Positions 23,904 to 32,614 of a stretch of DNA of 64,000 bases are shown here, piece by piece. How positions within the stretch are numbered: position 1 is the first letter of the stretch; each line of letters begins with the position of its first letter. A program made the translations under genes and the position numbers. Where the stretch lies: NCBI GenBank assembly GCA_016845585.1, contig JAERSO010000143.1:1-64000 (forward strand), given 5' to 3'. The notes under the pieces were generated by a model, which did no database searches, was not told where the DNA came from, and worked only from the letters and a program-made list of their open reading frames with translations. Source of the DNA: Acidimicrobiaceae bacterium. GTDB lineage: Bacteria > Actinomycetota > Acidimicrobiia > Acidimicrobiales > Aldehydirespiratoraceae.

Positions 23904-26267
23904 CTATCGGATCGGGACCTCGACGAGGTCGCCCGCGGCGTCCAGTAGCCCGACCCGCACGGTGTTGACATCGGTCCGGAGCGCGTTGGCCGGCAGCAGG
24001 ACCAGGAACTGGTTGTCCGTGCCCCCGCTCTCGAACAGCGGTGAAACACCCACGATCTCGTCGTTGACGGCGACGATCGCCATGACATCCTCGGACGCAT
24101 CGGGCACCCGGCCGGAGATCTCCCCGGGGAGTACCTCGTCGCCGGGGGCAGTGAGTCCGCTCAATCCATCGACGCGTGCGGTGATCGTTGCCGACTCCTC
24201 CCAGATCTCGTCGGCGTTTCGGCCGATCAGTTCCGCGCCGGGAAGGCCGGTGTACAGGCTCGTGACCGGATCCTGGCCGGGTTCCAGTGGACTGGGGACA
24301 CCAGCCATCAGCCGGGCGTACTCTTCGTCGTCATCGAACTCGATGGTCCTCACCAGCGGGGCACCCTCGGTCACGGTGTACTGATTCGTCACCTTGATCG
24401 AATCGCGGTCGGCCACGGCGGCGGATCCAGCGGCGTCGCCGTCGGTCTCCCACGGCAATCCGATGTTGAGCAGGGCCGCGATGGTGGGGGTGAGGTCGGT
24501 GGTGGTCAGGTTCTCGTCGCTGACGACGCCGATCGATTGTCCGGGACTCTTGATGAGGAGGGGTGTGTAGGCCACTGCCGCCAGGTTCTCGGGGGTGAAG
24601 CTGCGCGGGTCGGTGTCAGGGGCGAACCCCATTCCGTGGTCACCGACGAGGATGATCATCGCGTCGTCGTAGAGGCCCTGCTCGGTCAGGTGATCGAGGA
24701 ACTCCCCGATGACACGGTCGGTGTACTGGGTCTGGAGAATGTGGCGTTGACGAAGCACCTGCATCTCCCAGCCGGACTGAGCGATGGGGCTGTGGCGCGG
24801 AGAGTGGTACTGCGTGCCGTCCTCGCGCAAGAACCACGGAAAGTGCGGGAGGACCAGGTGTAGGTAGCCGAAGATCGGATCGTCCGAGGGGCGGATCGCA
24901 GCGAGGAAATCGGTCAGGCGGCTGGGTTGTGACGACAACGGCATCCCGAGTCGCCGATCGGCTTCGTCGTCGTCGGGAGCAAGGGACGGCTCGGGGAGTG
25001 GGACGACGCTTCCGGTCGGCGCAATGGTCATCGTGGTCGACGGAGCCAGCGTCGTCGTGGTCGTCGTGGTGGTGCTCGTCGTGGTCGAGGCGCCTGTGGT
25101 GGACTCGGCATCGAGTCCTTCCTCGAACTGGTCGAATCCTTCGGCGTCCCCAGCAGGCGCGGGGTGTAGGCGATCGGTCCATACGTCCCATGACACCGAG
25201 AGCAGGCCTCCCCAATCGCGTGAGGGTTCCGCCTCGGCTTCCACCGGTTTCGTGGTCGTCGTGGTCGTCGTGGTGGTGTCGGGTGCGACGGTGGATCCCG
25301 TCGCCGACGATGACGTCGGCGGCAGGAGGGTCGTGCTCGGTGGTGGTGGTGGCTCCAGAGTCTCGCAGCCCTCGAAGCCGCAGAGCCGAGTGAGGACCTC
25401 GCTGACCACCAGGTGATGGCTGAACGCGAGGGTGCTGAACAGATTCTCCGGATGATCGACCCACACCGGGCTGCCGAACGGATCTCTGCCATCGAGCATC
25501 CCGGGTACGGCGCTGTGCGTGAAGTTCGCCGCGGTCGTGTGGCGACGGTAGAAGGTGGCGTCCTCGGCGAACGCCGCCAGCGTCGGGTACCGGAGCGGGT
25601 CGATGACGCCGTCGTCGGTGAGGAGCGTCTGCGTGGGGAGTTCGTCGAGAATCAGCATGTACACCGACGGCAGCGCTGCCGGTTCGTCGTCGGTACCCGC
25701 GTCATCCGTGTCCGATCCTTCGTCCGCCGCCGAATCGGAGGCGACCGGCAACCTGATCGGGGCGGAGAGTTCCTGGGTTGCGGTGGCTGCTTCGATCCGT
25801 TTGGCGACCGGCGACCAGAAGCCGAACTGAACGAAGAACATGATGTTCGCCGCGGCGAGGAGCATCAACCACGACCGCATGCCCTGGAACCGGTGGTGCA
25901 GGATCCCGCCTCCCACTCCGATCGCAACGCCGATCACGAGGTTCAGCACGGTGAGGTCGGATGCCGACTTGGCCAACAGGATGCCGAACCCGCCGAGGAG
26001 CACGCCGATCACGAGATGGTGGGCAACGTCGCCAGACCGCGAATCCGCCCGGCGGATCAATTCGACGACGACGCCGAGCACGATCGGCGGAACGAGCACC
26101 ACGAGCGTGGCGAAGACCAGGATCGAACGGCCCTCGAATCGGTACTGATCGAACGTGGCCGGTGCATTCCCGAGCAGATCGAGGAGCGGCTGGGCCACGA
26201 CCAGCCCGGTCGCACCGAGGAGTCCGAGAAAGCGGCGAAGCACGGCGGGAACGTACCAGACAGCCAC
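23904..26267 (-). CDS. Membrane-anchored sulfatase / alkaline-phosphatase-superfamily protein
   Basis: About 787 aa. The N-terminus carries several membrane helices (LGLLGATGLVVAQPLLDLL, ILVFATLVVLVPPIVLGVVVELI, and more), then a sulfatase-like extracellular domain: LILDELPTQTLL at the first metal site, NFTHSAVPGMLDGRDP around the presumed nucleophile, LHLVLPHFPWFLRED, and MIILVGDHGMGF with the D-H metal pair. Two Thr-rich, low-complexity stretches (runs of seven or more Thr) interrupt the catalytic half, which is odd. It may modify a cell-envelope polymer. The start is probably GTG 26267; the track ORF to 26540 overlaps the divergent gene. Confidence 0.75.
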   Translation of the reverse strand: MAVWYVPAVLRRFLGLLGATGLVVAQPLLDLLGNAPATFDQYRFEGRSILVFATLVVLVPPIVLGVVVELIRRADSRSGDVAHHLVIGVLLGGFGILLAKSASDLTVLNLVIGVAIGVGGGILHHRFQGMRSWLMLLAAANIMFFVQFGFWSPVAKRIEAATATQELSAPIRLPVASDSAADEGSDTDDAGTDDEPAALPSVYMLILDELPTQTLLTDDGVIDPLRYPTLAAFAEDATFYRRHTTAANFTHSAVPGMLDGRDPFGSPVWVDHPENLFSTLAFSHHLVVSEVLTRLCGFEGCETLEPPPPPSTTLLPPTSSSATGSTVAPDTTTTTTTTTKPVEAEAEPSRDWGGLLSVSWDVWTDRLHPAPAGDAEGFDQFEEGLDAESTTGASTTTSTTTTTTTTLAPSTTMTIAPTGSVVPLPEPSLAPDDDEADRRLGMPLSSQPSRLTDFLAAIRPSDDPIFGYLHLVLPHFPWFLREDGTQYHSPRHSPIAQSGWEMQVLRQRHILQTQYTDRVIGEFLDHLTEQGLYDDAMIILVGDHGMGFAPDTDPRSFTPENLAAVAYTPLLIKSPGQSIGVVSDENLTTTDLTPTIAALLNIGLPWETDGDAAGSAAVADRDSIKVTNQYTVTEGAPLVRTIEFDDDEEYARLMAGVPSPLEPGQDPVTSLYTGLPGAELIGRNADEIWEESATITARVDGLSGLTAPGDEVLPGEISGRVPDASEDVMAIVAVNDEIVGVSPLFESGGTDNQFLVLLPANALRTDVNTVRVGLLDAAGDLVEVPIR
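25050..25280 (-). repeat. Low-complexity poly-threonine coding stretches
   Basis: Two runs of ACC/ACG codons (plus-strand ggtcgtcgt repeats around 25050-25090 and 25249-25280) encode Thr-rich linkers inside the sulfatase-like protein. They are coding microsatellite-like tracts, not a CRISPR or a tandem mobile repeat. Confidence 0.6.
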
Positions 26268-26310
26268 TGGAATCCGTTGGAGGTCCCGGCTCTCCGTCGC
26301 GTCGCACCGG

Positions 26311-26316
26311 TAGGCT
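26311..26316 (+). promoter_or_regulatory. -10 box, leaderless start of the small membrane protein gene
   Basis: TAGGCT is followed by GTGCGG and ATG 26323. The six-base spacing supports ATG 26323 over GTG 26317 as the start. Confidence 0.45.
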
Positions 26317-26322
26317 GTGCGG

Positions 26323-26514
26323 ATGCTCTCGTACTTGGATGCAGGCACCGGATCGGTGCTTCTGGCGGCTTTGGCCGGTGGCGCGGCCGGCTTTGCGGTG
26401 TTGGGTCGACTGATGTGGCACCGCTTCCTCGGCGTCTTCTCGAAGAAGCACCGTGTGATGGCCGACGAGGCGTCGGCGGAACTCGTCGGCGACGTTGCCG
26501 ACGACGATGCCTGA
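26323..26514 (+). CDS. Small single-span membrane protein
   Basis: A 63-aa protein: MLSYLDAGTGSVLLAALAGGAAGFAVLGRLMWHRFLG, one Gly/Ala-rich membrane helix, then a short basic and acidic tail. The N-terminus MLSYLDxGTGS looks conserved and I recall similar short proteins next to sulfatase and methyltransferase genes, but no function is known to me. It overlaps the methyltransferase start by eight bases and is probably co-transcribed with it; the sulfatase gene is divergent. Confidence 0.7.
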   Translation: MLSYLDAGTGSVLLAALAGGAAGFAVLGRLMWHRFLGVFSKKHRVMADEASAELVGDVADDDA

Positions 26515-27919
26515 CGGCAACGCCGCACAACCGACGACATTCAACGAGGGGTCGTTTCGTGACCCGCTGAGTCGCGTCGTTCACGACGATGGCCGCATCC
26601 TGCGGGTCCTGCGCGGCGATGGTGTCACCGACTTCGAACAGGTCGAGTCGACGGGGTTCTGGAGCGACGCCCAGGCGAACGGTTCGGTGGTCTCCACGAG
26701 TCGCACCGTCGTTCCCGACGAACTCGCGGCGGCGGGTTGGGAGCAGGCGCTCGAACACGATCGAGTGCCGGTCATCAGCTACCCCTACGAGTGGACGTTC
26801 TCGATGTTGCAGGACGCTGCTGTGCAGCAACTGCAGCTCACGCGCGCCGCCCTGGCCGATCGGCTGCTCACCAAGGACGCCACGCCCTTCAACTCTCAGT
26901 TCGTCGGTGCGGCCCCTGTCTTCGTCGATGTCGGATCCTTCGAGCGACTCCATCCCAAGGAGCCGTGGCGCGGCTACCGCCAGTTCTGCGAGCTCTTCTA
27001 CAACCCGCTTCTGCTCCAGGCCGTGAACAACATGCCGTTCCAGCCCTGGATGCGGGGCTCGCTGCGCGGCATCAGTCCCGAGGTCACCCGCTCCCTACTC
27101 TCGCGGCGTCGCCGGGTGGGCAAAGGGGCGTTCGTCAATGTCGTGATGCACGCCAGGCTCGAGAAGAAGTACTCGGACAACGCGCGTGACGTCACCGGTG
27201 AGATCCGGCGAGCGGGCTTCAGCCCAAAGCTCATCGAGAGTCAGCTCGCGAAGCTCGAGAAGGTCATGGCCGGACTCGACTGGGCCGAGGCCTCATCGAC
27301 CTGGTCGGAGTACACGGATCGCTCCCACTACGCCGAGAGCGACCTGCAGGCCAAGGCAGCCTTCGTCGGCGATGTGGCAGGTTCCGCCCCGCGGGCCCAG
27401 ATCCTGGACCTCGGCGCCAACGACGGCTACTTCTCCCGCATCGCCAGCGATCACGCCGATCACGTGGTCGCCGTCGACGCCGATGCACTGGTGATCGACC
27501 GGCTCTACCGCACGTTGCGCGCTGAGGGCAATCGCACGATCCTGCCGCTCTACAGCGACCTGGTCGACGCTTCACCATCGCTCGGATGGCGGGCCAAGGA
27601 GCGTCCGTCGTTCGTCAGTCGGGTGAACCCCGATCTGGTGCTCGCGCTCGCGCTGGTTCACCACCTGTCGATCTCCGACACGGTCCCCCTGACCGAGGTC
27701 GTGGGGATGCTGCGTGACTACGACAGTGAGGTCGTCGTCGAGTTCCCGACCCGCGACGACCCGATGGTGAAGCGGCTGCTCCAGCGCAAGCGGACCGGCC
27801 TCTTCGACCACTACTCCCTCGAGTCGTTCGTGGACGCCCTCGAGTCGCAGTTCACCATCGAGCGCCGCGAAGAGTTGCCGTCGGGCACCCGTCACCTGTT
27901 TCACGTCAGCCCTCGCTGA
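26507..27919 (+). CDS. SAM-dependent methyltransferase
   Basis: A 470-aa protein with an N-terminal ~270-residue region of unknown fold and a class I methyltransferase domain: motif I is ILDLGANDGYFSRIA (about residue 290), followed by VVAVDADALVIDRLY. Later LALALVHHLSIS resembles the post-motif II region of family members annotated as nodulation- or glycan-linked methyltransferases. The start is ATG 26507, overlapping the small membrane gene; the TTG at 26495 is less likely. The neighbourhood (sulfatase, glycosyltransferase, acyltransferase) suggests modification of an envelope glycan. Confidence 0.8.
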   Translation: MPDGNAAQPTTFNEGSFRDPLSRVVHDDGRILRVLRGDGVTDFEQVESTGFWSDAQANGSVVSTSRTVVPDELAAAGWEQALEHDRVPVISYPYEWTFSMLQDAAVQQLQLTRAALADRLLTKDATPFNSQFVGAAPVFVDVGSFERLHPKEPWRGYRQFCELFYNPLLLQAVNNMPFQPWMRGSLRGISPEVTRSLLSRRRRVGKGAFVNVVMHARLEKKYSDNARDVTGEIRRAGFSPKLIESQLAKLEKVMAGLDWAEASSTWSEYTDRSHYAESDLQAKAAFVGDVAGSAPRAQILDLGANDGYFSRIASDHADHVVAVDADALVIDRLYRTLRAEGNRTILPLYSDLVDASPSLGWRAKERPSFVSRVNPDLVLALALVHHLSISDTVPLTEVVGMLRDYDSEVVVEFPTRDDPMVKRLLQRKRTGLFDHYSLESFVDALESQFTIERREELPSGTRHLFHVSPR

Positions 27920-27923
27920 GTCG

Positions 27924-27939
27924 TCGACCAGCCGGTCGA
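27924..27939. terminator. Hairpin between convergent genes
   Basis: TCGACC-AGCC-GGTCGA forms a 6-bp stem with a 4-nt loop, just between the methyltransferase stop and the convergent PLP-enzyme stop. No T-run is present on either side, so function as a terminator is uncertain. Confidence 0.3.
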
Positions 27940-27940
27940 T

Positions 27941-28975
27941 TCAGCTGTCGGGCTCGCCGGCGAGCTCGTGCTGGTAGGCGAACAACGCCGGCGTGCCGCC
28001 GGTGTGGACGTACAGCACGGTGTCGGTCGTCTTCGACGCTCGATCCATGGCTCCGGCCAATGCCTTGCCGGTGTACACGGGGTCCACGAGAAGTCCTTCG
28101 AGACAGGCGGCGAGGCTGATCGCCTCGTTCGTCGCCGATCCCGCCAGGCCGTAGCCGGGCGCGAGGAACTCGTCGCTGAGCACGATGTCTGCCGGCGTGA
28201 CGGGGTTGTCGACATCGAGCAGGTCGGCGACCTCCGCGGTGCGGGCCAGGATGCGCTCGCGCTGTGAGGCGGCGTCGCGGCGAACGCACACGCCCGTCAC
28301 CGGCACATCGCAGCCCAGCCATCGCAACCCGAACAACAGACCGCCGTGGGTGTGCCCACTTCCCGACGCCACGACGACCTCATCGAATCCGGGAGCACCG
28401 GCCTCGACCTGCTGGATGATCTCCTCTGCCGCCACCACGTAGCCGAGGGCGCCCAGCGGCGCGTGCCCGGGTGAGAGATGGATGATGTACGGGGTGTGCC
28501 CATCGGCGCGCAGGTCGGCGGCGATCGCCTCGAGGTTGCGGTCGGCGCCGGCCTCGTCCTCGCCGTCCGGATAGGCATGGATCGTCGCCCCCATCAGTCG
28601 ATTCAGCAGCACGTTGCCCGAGTTGCGGTACAGCTCGTCGTCCCGGTCGACCCGGCGTTCGAGCTGGACATGGCTCTGGAGCCCCATGCGATTGCCCGCG
28701 GCGATCGCGGAGCGGACGAAGTTCGACTGCACCGCGCCGGTGATGACAAGCGTGTCGGCACGCTGGGCCACCGCCTCGCCCAGGTAGAACTCGAGTTGGC
28801 GGATCTTGTTGCCTCCCATGGCCAGGCCCGTGCAGTCGTCGCGCTTGATGACCATCGGCGCACCACCCGTGTGATGGGTGAGGTTGTGCATCGGCTCCAA
28901 CGGCGTCGGCAGGTGGGCGAGCGACACGCGTGGGAGCTCCGCGAGCCGCGGCGGGAGACCGGTTGCGATCGTCAT
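27941..28975 (-). CDS. D-cysteine desulfhydrase / ACC-deaminase-family PLP enzyme
   Basis: A 344-aa fold-type II PLP enzyme. The PLP lysine lies in MGGNKIRQLEFYLGEA, the phosphate loop appears as GSGHTHGGLLFG, and TGAVQSNFVR contains the conserved Ser-Asn. It would convert D-cysteine to pyruvate, H2S and ammonia, or deaminate 1-aminocyclopropane-1-carboxylate or another D-amino acid. The start is ATG 28975; the longer ORF runs into the LysR gene. It is transcribed downstream of LysR, opposite to the large amine operon, and may supply or remove a related D-amino acid. Confidence 0.85.
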   Translation of the reverse strand: MTIATGLPPRLAELPRVSLAHLPTPLEPMHNLTHHTGGAPMVIKRDDCTGLAMGGNKIRQLEFYLGEAVAQRADTLVITGAVQSNFVRSAIAAGNRMGLQSHVQLERRVDRDDELYRNSGNVLLNRLMGATIHAYPDGEDEAGADRNLEAIAADLRADGHTPYIIHLSPGHAPLGALGYVVAAEEIIQQVEAGAPGFDEVVVASGSGHTHGGLLFGLRWLGCDVPVTGVCVRRDAASQRERILARTAEVADLLDVDNPVTPADIVLSDEFLAPGYGLAGSATNEAISLAACLEGLLVDPVYTGKALAGAMDRASKTTDTVLYVHTGGTPALFAYQHELAGEPDS

Positions 28976-29000
28976 GTGCCCATCATCGCAGGTTGCGGCC

Positions 29001-29930
29001 TCAACCAGTGAGCGAGCCGTGGCGAGCGCACCACTCGACGAGTTGCCCCACGACCGCCCGTGCATCGTCGTCGTCGCGTCGATGGAACGCGTGCCATGGG
29101 ATCGTGATGCCGTCGGCGCCGACCTTGCCGGCCGCCACCCGTCCACTGGTGATGGCGTCCTCGATGGCCCATCGGGCAAGCACCGACGTGCCGAGGCCGG
29201 CCGCCACCATCTCCACGATGGCCTCCGGAAGTTCGACCGTCTCGATCCAGGCGGGGTAGTGGTTGGACGGGCGGAACAGTCGCGCGAACTCGCGATCAGG
29301 CTCAGGTGTACGCGTATAGGTGATGAACTCCACACCCTCGATGTCCGACCCGGTGACGACATCGCGCGAGGCGAGTGGATGGTCGGGGTGGCTGATGAAG
29401 ACGAGTTCGTCCCGGAAGAGGAACCGGTCTTCCAACCGGATCGATGGACGATCGCCGGGGGCGATCGCCACGTCCACGGTGTTGGCCTCCACCTGAGCGG
29501 TTGCCTGCTCGGACCCCGCCGAGCTGACCTGGAGCTCGATCTCGGGGATCTCGGCGCGGACGAAGCGCACGAAGTCCGGGAGCCATCGGTAGGAGCGGTA
29601 CGTGTCGACGGCGATGCGGACGATGCGCTGGACGGAGCCGGTCATGCGGCGGGAGTCGGCTTCGGCGCGGGTGAGTTCTTCGAGGAGTCGTGTGGCCGTG
29701 GTGGTGAGGTAGGCGGCGGCCGCGGTTGGCTCCAACCGGCGATGGGCGCGTGCGAACAGCGGGATTCCGAGCCGACGCTCCGCTTCCTTGACGCGGTGCG
29801 ACAGCGCTGATGGGGTGATGTTGAGCGTGCCGGCCGCCTCTGCGAGCCCCCGATTCTGGTCGATCGCCACCAGCGCTTCGAGATGAGCGATCTCGAGGAG
29901 CGGCGTGAGCGATTGATGAGCGCCATTCAT
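29001..29930 (-). CDS. LysR-family transcriptional regulator
   Basis: A 309-aa regulator. The N-terminal helix-turn-helix is visible in LEALVAIDQNRGLAEAAGTLNI and PSALSHRVKEAERRLG; the effector domain follows (RIVRIAVDTYRSYRWLPDF, VDVAIAPGD). It is divergent from the eight-gene amine operon with 48 bp between the start codons, a classic arrangement for LysR control of the divergent operon. A TATCGT box lies seven bases before ATG 29930. The preceding 500 residues of the track ORF are antisense shadow. Confidence 0.88.
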   Translation of the reverse strand: MNGAHQSLTPLLEIAHLEALVAIDQNRGLAEAAGTLNITPSALSHRVKEAERRLGIPLFARAHRRLEPTAAAAYLTTTATRLLEELTRAEADSRRMTGSVQRIVRIAVDTYRSYRWLPDFVRFVRAEIPEIELQVSSAGSEQATAQVEANTVDVAIAPGDRPSIRLEDRFLFRDELVFISHPDHPLASRDVVTGSDIEGVEFITYTRTPEPDREFARLFRPSNHYPAWIETVELPEAIVEMVAAGLGTSVLARWAIEDAITSGRVAAGKVGADGITIPWHAFHRRDDDDARAVVGQLVEWCARHGSLTG

Positions 29931-29978
29931 CGATAACACGATATCTCGCGATTGCTGTTCAGGTGATTTCGGTCGACA
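29931..29978. promoter_or_regulatory. Divergent promoter region of LysR and the amine operon
   Basis: The 48-bp gap contains ATCG-ATAACA-CGAT (from 29929), GATATC and ATC-TCGCG-AT style short dyads, and the minus-strand TATCGT box at 29938-29943 for the LysR gene. LysR proteins bind A+T-flanked dyads of this kind, and this is the only space available for control of both directions. Confidence 0.4.
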
Positions 29979-31361
29979 ATGATCGAGATGACCACGGAAC
30001 TCGACCTCCGCACCGTCGACGCACGCCACCACGTCCACGGCCACACCAACCTGCGACAACACAGCCAGCACGGTCCATCGGCCATGGTCGTGGGCGGCGA
30101 GGGTGTGTGGATCACCACCGACGACGGCCGCCGCCTCATCGACGGCTTCTCCGGGCTCGGCTGTACGTCGCTCGGCTACGACAATGCCCGCCTGGCCACG
30201 GCGGCCCACGATCAGCTGACGACGCTTCCCTACGCGCCGACGTTCTACGGACGAACCCACCCGACGGTGGCGTCGCTCGCGGAGCGACTGGTGGCCAAGG
30301 CGCCGGGCGACATGAGTCGGGTGATGTTCCAGTGCAGCGGTTCCGAGGCCAACGACTCGCTGATCAAGTTCGTCTGGTACCGAAACATCGCCCGGGGCGA
30401 ACCCGATCGGCGTGTCTTCATCTCTCGCTGGAGGGGCTACTACGGCAACACCGTGGCGTCGGTGAGCATGTCCGGCCAACCGCACATGCACGCCAAATTC
30501 GGACTTCCGCTCGAGGGGTTCGTGAAGACGGAGACGCCGAACTACTACCTGAACCATTCCGACGGCGAGACCGAAGAAGAGTTCTCCCAGCGGATGGCGG
30601 ACGACCTCGAACGAGTGATCCTCGAGGTTGGGCCCGAGAAGGTCGCGGCGTTCGCGGCCGAGCCGATGCAGTCCGGCGGTGGCGCCATTCGCCCGCCCGA
30701 GGGGTACTGGCCCCGGATGCAGGCGGTTCTGCGGGAGCATGGCATCCACTTCCATGTCGATGAGGTGGTCTGCGGATTCGGTCGCACCGGAAACTGGTGG
30801 GGCTCGGAGACGTTCGATCTCGAGCCGGACTCCATCTCGTGTGCGAAGGCACTCACGGGTGGCTACTTCCCGATGTCGGCGCTGATACTGAAGGAGGACT
30901 TCTACCAGGACATGCAGCGCAACGCCGATGAGGTCGGTGTGCTCGGTCACGGCTTCACCTACTCGGGCCACCCGGTCGGGGCTGCGGTGGCGATGGAGGC
31001 GCTCGACATCTATGAGGAGACCGATCTCGTGGGCCACGTGAGGAACGTGTCGCCGGGGTTCCTCGCGGGCTGCGAAGCCCTGCTGGACCATCCGCTGGTC
31101 GGCGATGTCCGTGGTGTGGGCCTGTTCTGCGGCATACAACTGGTTGCCGACAAGGGAAACCGGGAGCTCTTCGATCCGGCGCTGATGGTCGGACAACGTG
31201 TTCAGGACCACGCCCACGACCGAGGGGTGTACCTGCGGGCCATCACACCCGACAGAATCAGCTTCATGCCCCCACTGATCATCAACGAAGAAGAGATCGC
31301 CGAAGCCACCCGCCGCCTCGCCGCCGCGCTCGACGACACGCTGACGGAACTCGGCCGATGA
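29979..31361 (+). CDS. Class III (omega) aminotransferase
   Basis: A 460-aa fold-type I PLP enzyme. Seen are the substrate region GFSGLGCTSLGY, FQCSGSEANDSLIKF (PLP phosphate site), HVDEVVCGFGRTGNWWG with the aspartate that contacts the PLP ring nitrogen, and the lysine in SISCAKALTGGYFPMSA. It transfers an amino group from an amine or beta/omega-amino acid to an oxo acid. First gene of an eight-gene operon and overlapping the next by ATGA. The substrate probably comes from an N-demethylation performed by later genes. Confidence 0.9.
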   Translation: MIEMTTELDLRTVDARHHVHGHTNLRQHSQHGPSAMVVGGEGVWITTDDGRRLIDGFSGLGCTSLGYDNARLATAAHDQLTTLPYAPTFYGRTHPTVASLAERLVAKAPGDMSRVMFQCSGSEANDSLIKFVWYRNIARGEPDRRVFISRWRGYYGNTVASVSMSGQPHMHAKFGLPLEGFVKTETPNYYLNHSDGETEEEFSQRMADDLERVILEVGPEKVAAFAAEPMQSGGGAIRPPEGYWPRMQAVLREHGIHFHVDEVVCGFGRTGNWWGSETFDLEPDSISCAKALTGGYFPMSALILKEDFYQDMQRNADEVGVLGHGFTYSGHPVGAAVAMEALDIYEETDLVGHVRNVSPGFLAGCEALLDHPLVGDVRGVGLFCGIQLVADKGNRELFDPALMVGQRVQDHAHDRGVYLRAITPDRISFMPPLIINEEEIAEATRRLAAALDDTLTELGR

Positions 31362-32614
31362 CGATGTCGCCGGAGTTGCTCCTTGCCGTCCGCGAGAAGT
31401 TCCACCACGCCGACAGCTGTCCGTACCAGGGACCCCGCGCATTCTTCGAGAACGCGGGCGGGTCGCTCACCCTGAAGGCAGCCGTTGAGCGGACCGCCGA
31501 GCTGATGGCGTTGCCCGACAATCAGGGACGCACAAACGTGGCCTCCCAGGCGCTGATGGAAATCATCGCCCAGGGGCGGGCCGACATGAAGTTGTTGTTC
31601 GGTACGTCGTCGGGCGAGGTGTTCATCGGTGAGTCAGGCACCGAGCTTCTCGGTCGGCTCATCCGGAACGCGGTACTCGCCACCGAGGACGGTCGAGTGA
31701 TCGGCAGCCACCTGGAACATCCGGCCACCTACAGCGCCTGTCGACGCTGGGCGAAGGTCGCCGGTCGCCGGTATGAGCAGGTGCCCTTCGACGACACCAC
31801 GACGGTGGTCGGCGTCGACCACTACCGGCCGGTCATCACCCCGGACACTGCGGTGGCCACGATCATCCACGCCAGCCCGGTCACGGGTATGCACGTCGAC
31901 GTCGCCGCGATCGCGGCGGAAATCCGGGCGGTGGCACCTGACTGCTTCATCATCGTGGATGGGATCCAGCACGCCGCCCACGGCCGGATCGACATCGACG
32001 ACTATGACGTCGACGGCTATGTGGTCAGTGGCTACAAGCTGTTCTCGCGGCACAACTTCGGTGTGGCGTGGGTCTCCGATCGGCTGGCCACCGCGCCCCA
32101 TGATCAGCTCGACGGCGCGCCCGCGAACGTGTGGGAGCTCGGCACCAGGGACACGTCGGCCTACGCCGCCTTCTCGGAGGTCGTGCGCTACCTGGAGTGG
32201 CTCGGCGCTGAGGTGACCGACGACGACGGGATGGAGCCCCGAGAGCTGATCGAGCAGGCTGCGGTCGCCATCCGCGATCAGGAGCAGGATCTGGTCGACG
32301 CCATGATGTGGGGGACCGGTGGGCTTCCGGGCCTCGGTCAACTCGATGCGGTGCACGTGGTCGGCCCCACCACCAGTGAGCACCGGTCGGGCATGGTCTC
32401 GTTCACCATCGACGGCCATGACAGCCTCGACGTGGTCGACGCCCTGAACGCCGACGGCGTGCGCACCCATGCCCGAAAGCGCGACTACTACTCGGCTGGT
32501 GTGCTCGAGCCGCTGGGCCTCGAGAACTGTGTGCGCGCCTCCGCCAGCCACTACAACTCCCGGGCGGAAGTCGAACGCATGCTCGCCACCGTCAACCGAC
32601 TCGCCGGGTCGTAG
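31358..32614 (+). CDS. Class V aminotransferase / cysteine-desulfurase-like PLP enzyme
   Basis: A 418-aa class V fold protein. VDGIQHAAHGRIDIDDYDVDGYVVSGYKLFS contains the PLP-binding aspartate, glutamine-histidine pair and Schiff-base lysine. The active-site cysteine loop of true cysteine desulfurases is not obvious, so it more likely acts as an aminotransferase, lyase or epimerase on an amino acid. It overlaps its neighbours (ATGA upstream, TAGTG downstream). Having two different PLP enzymes at the head of one operon suggests sequential amino-group chemistry. Confidence 0.82.
   Translation: MTMSPELLLAVREKFHHADSCPYQGPRAFFENAGGSLTLKAAVERTAELMALPDNQGRTNVASQALMEIIAQGRADMKLLFGTSSGEVFIGESGTELLGRLIRNAVLATEDGRVIGSHLEHPATYSACRRWAKVAGRRYEQVPFDDTTTVVGVDHYRPVITPDTAVATIIHASPVTGMHVDVAAIAAEIRAVAPDCFIIVDGIQHAAHGRIDIDDYDVDGYVVSGYKLFSRHNFGVAWVSDRLATAPHDQLDGAPANVWELGTRDTSAYAAFSEVVRYLEWLGAEVTDDDGMEPRELIEQAAVAIRDQEQDLVDAMMWGTGGLPGLGQLDAVHVVGPTTSEHRSGMVSFTIDGHDSLDVVDALNADGVRTHARKRDYYSAGVLEPLGLENCVRASASHYNSRAEVERMLATVNRLAGS

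Noticed and set aside
25030-25330. Repetitive ggtcgtcgt tracts as a CRISPR or tandem-repeat array
   Set aside because: They are Thr codons in the sulfatase-like gene; there are no regular spacers.
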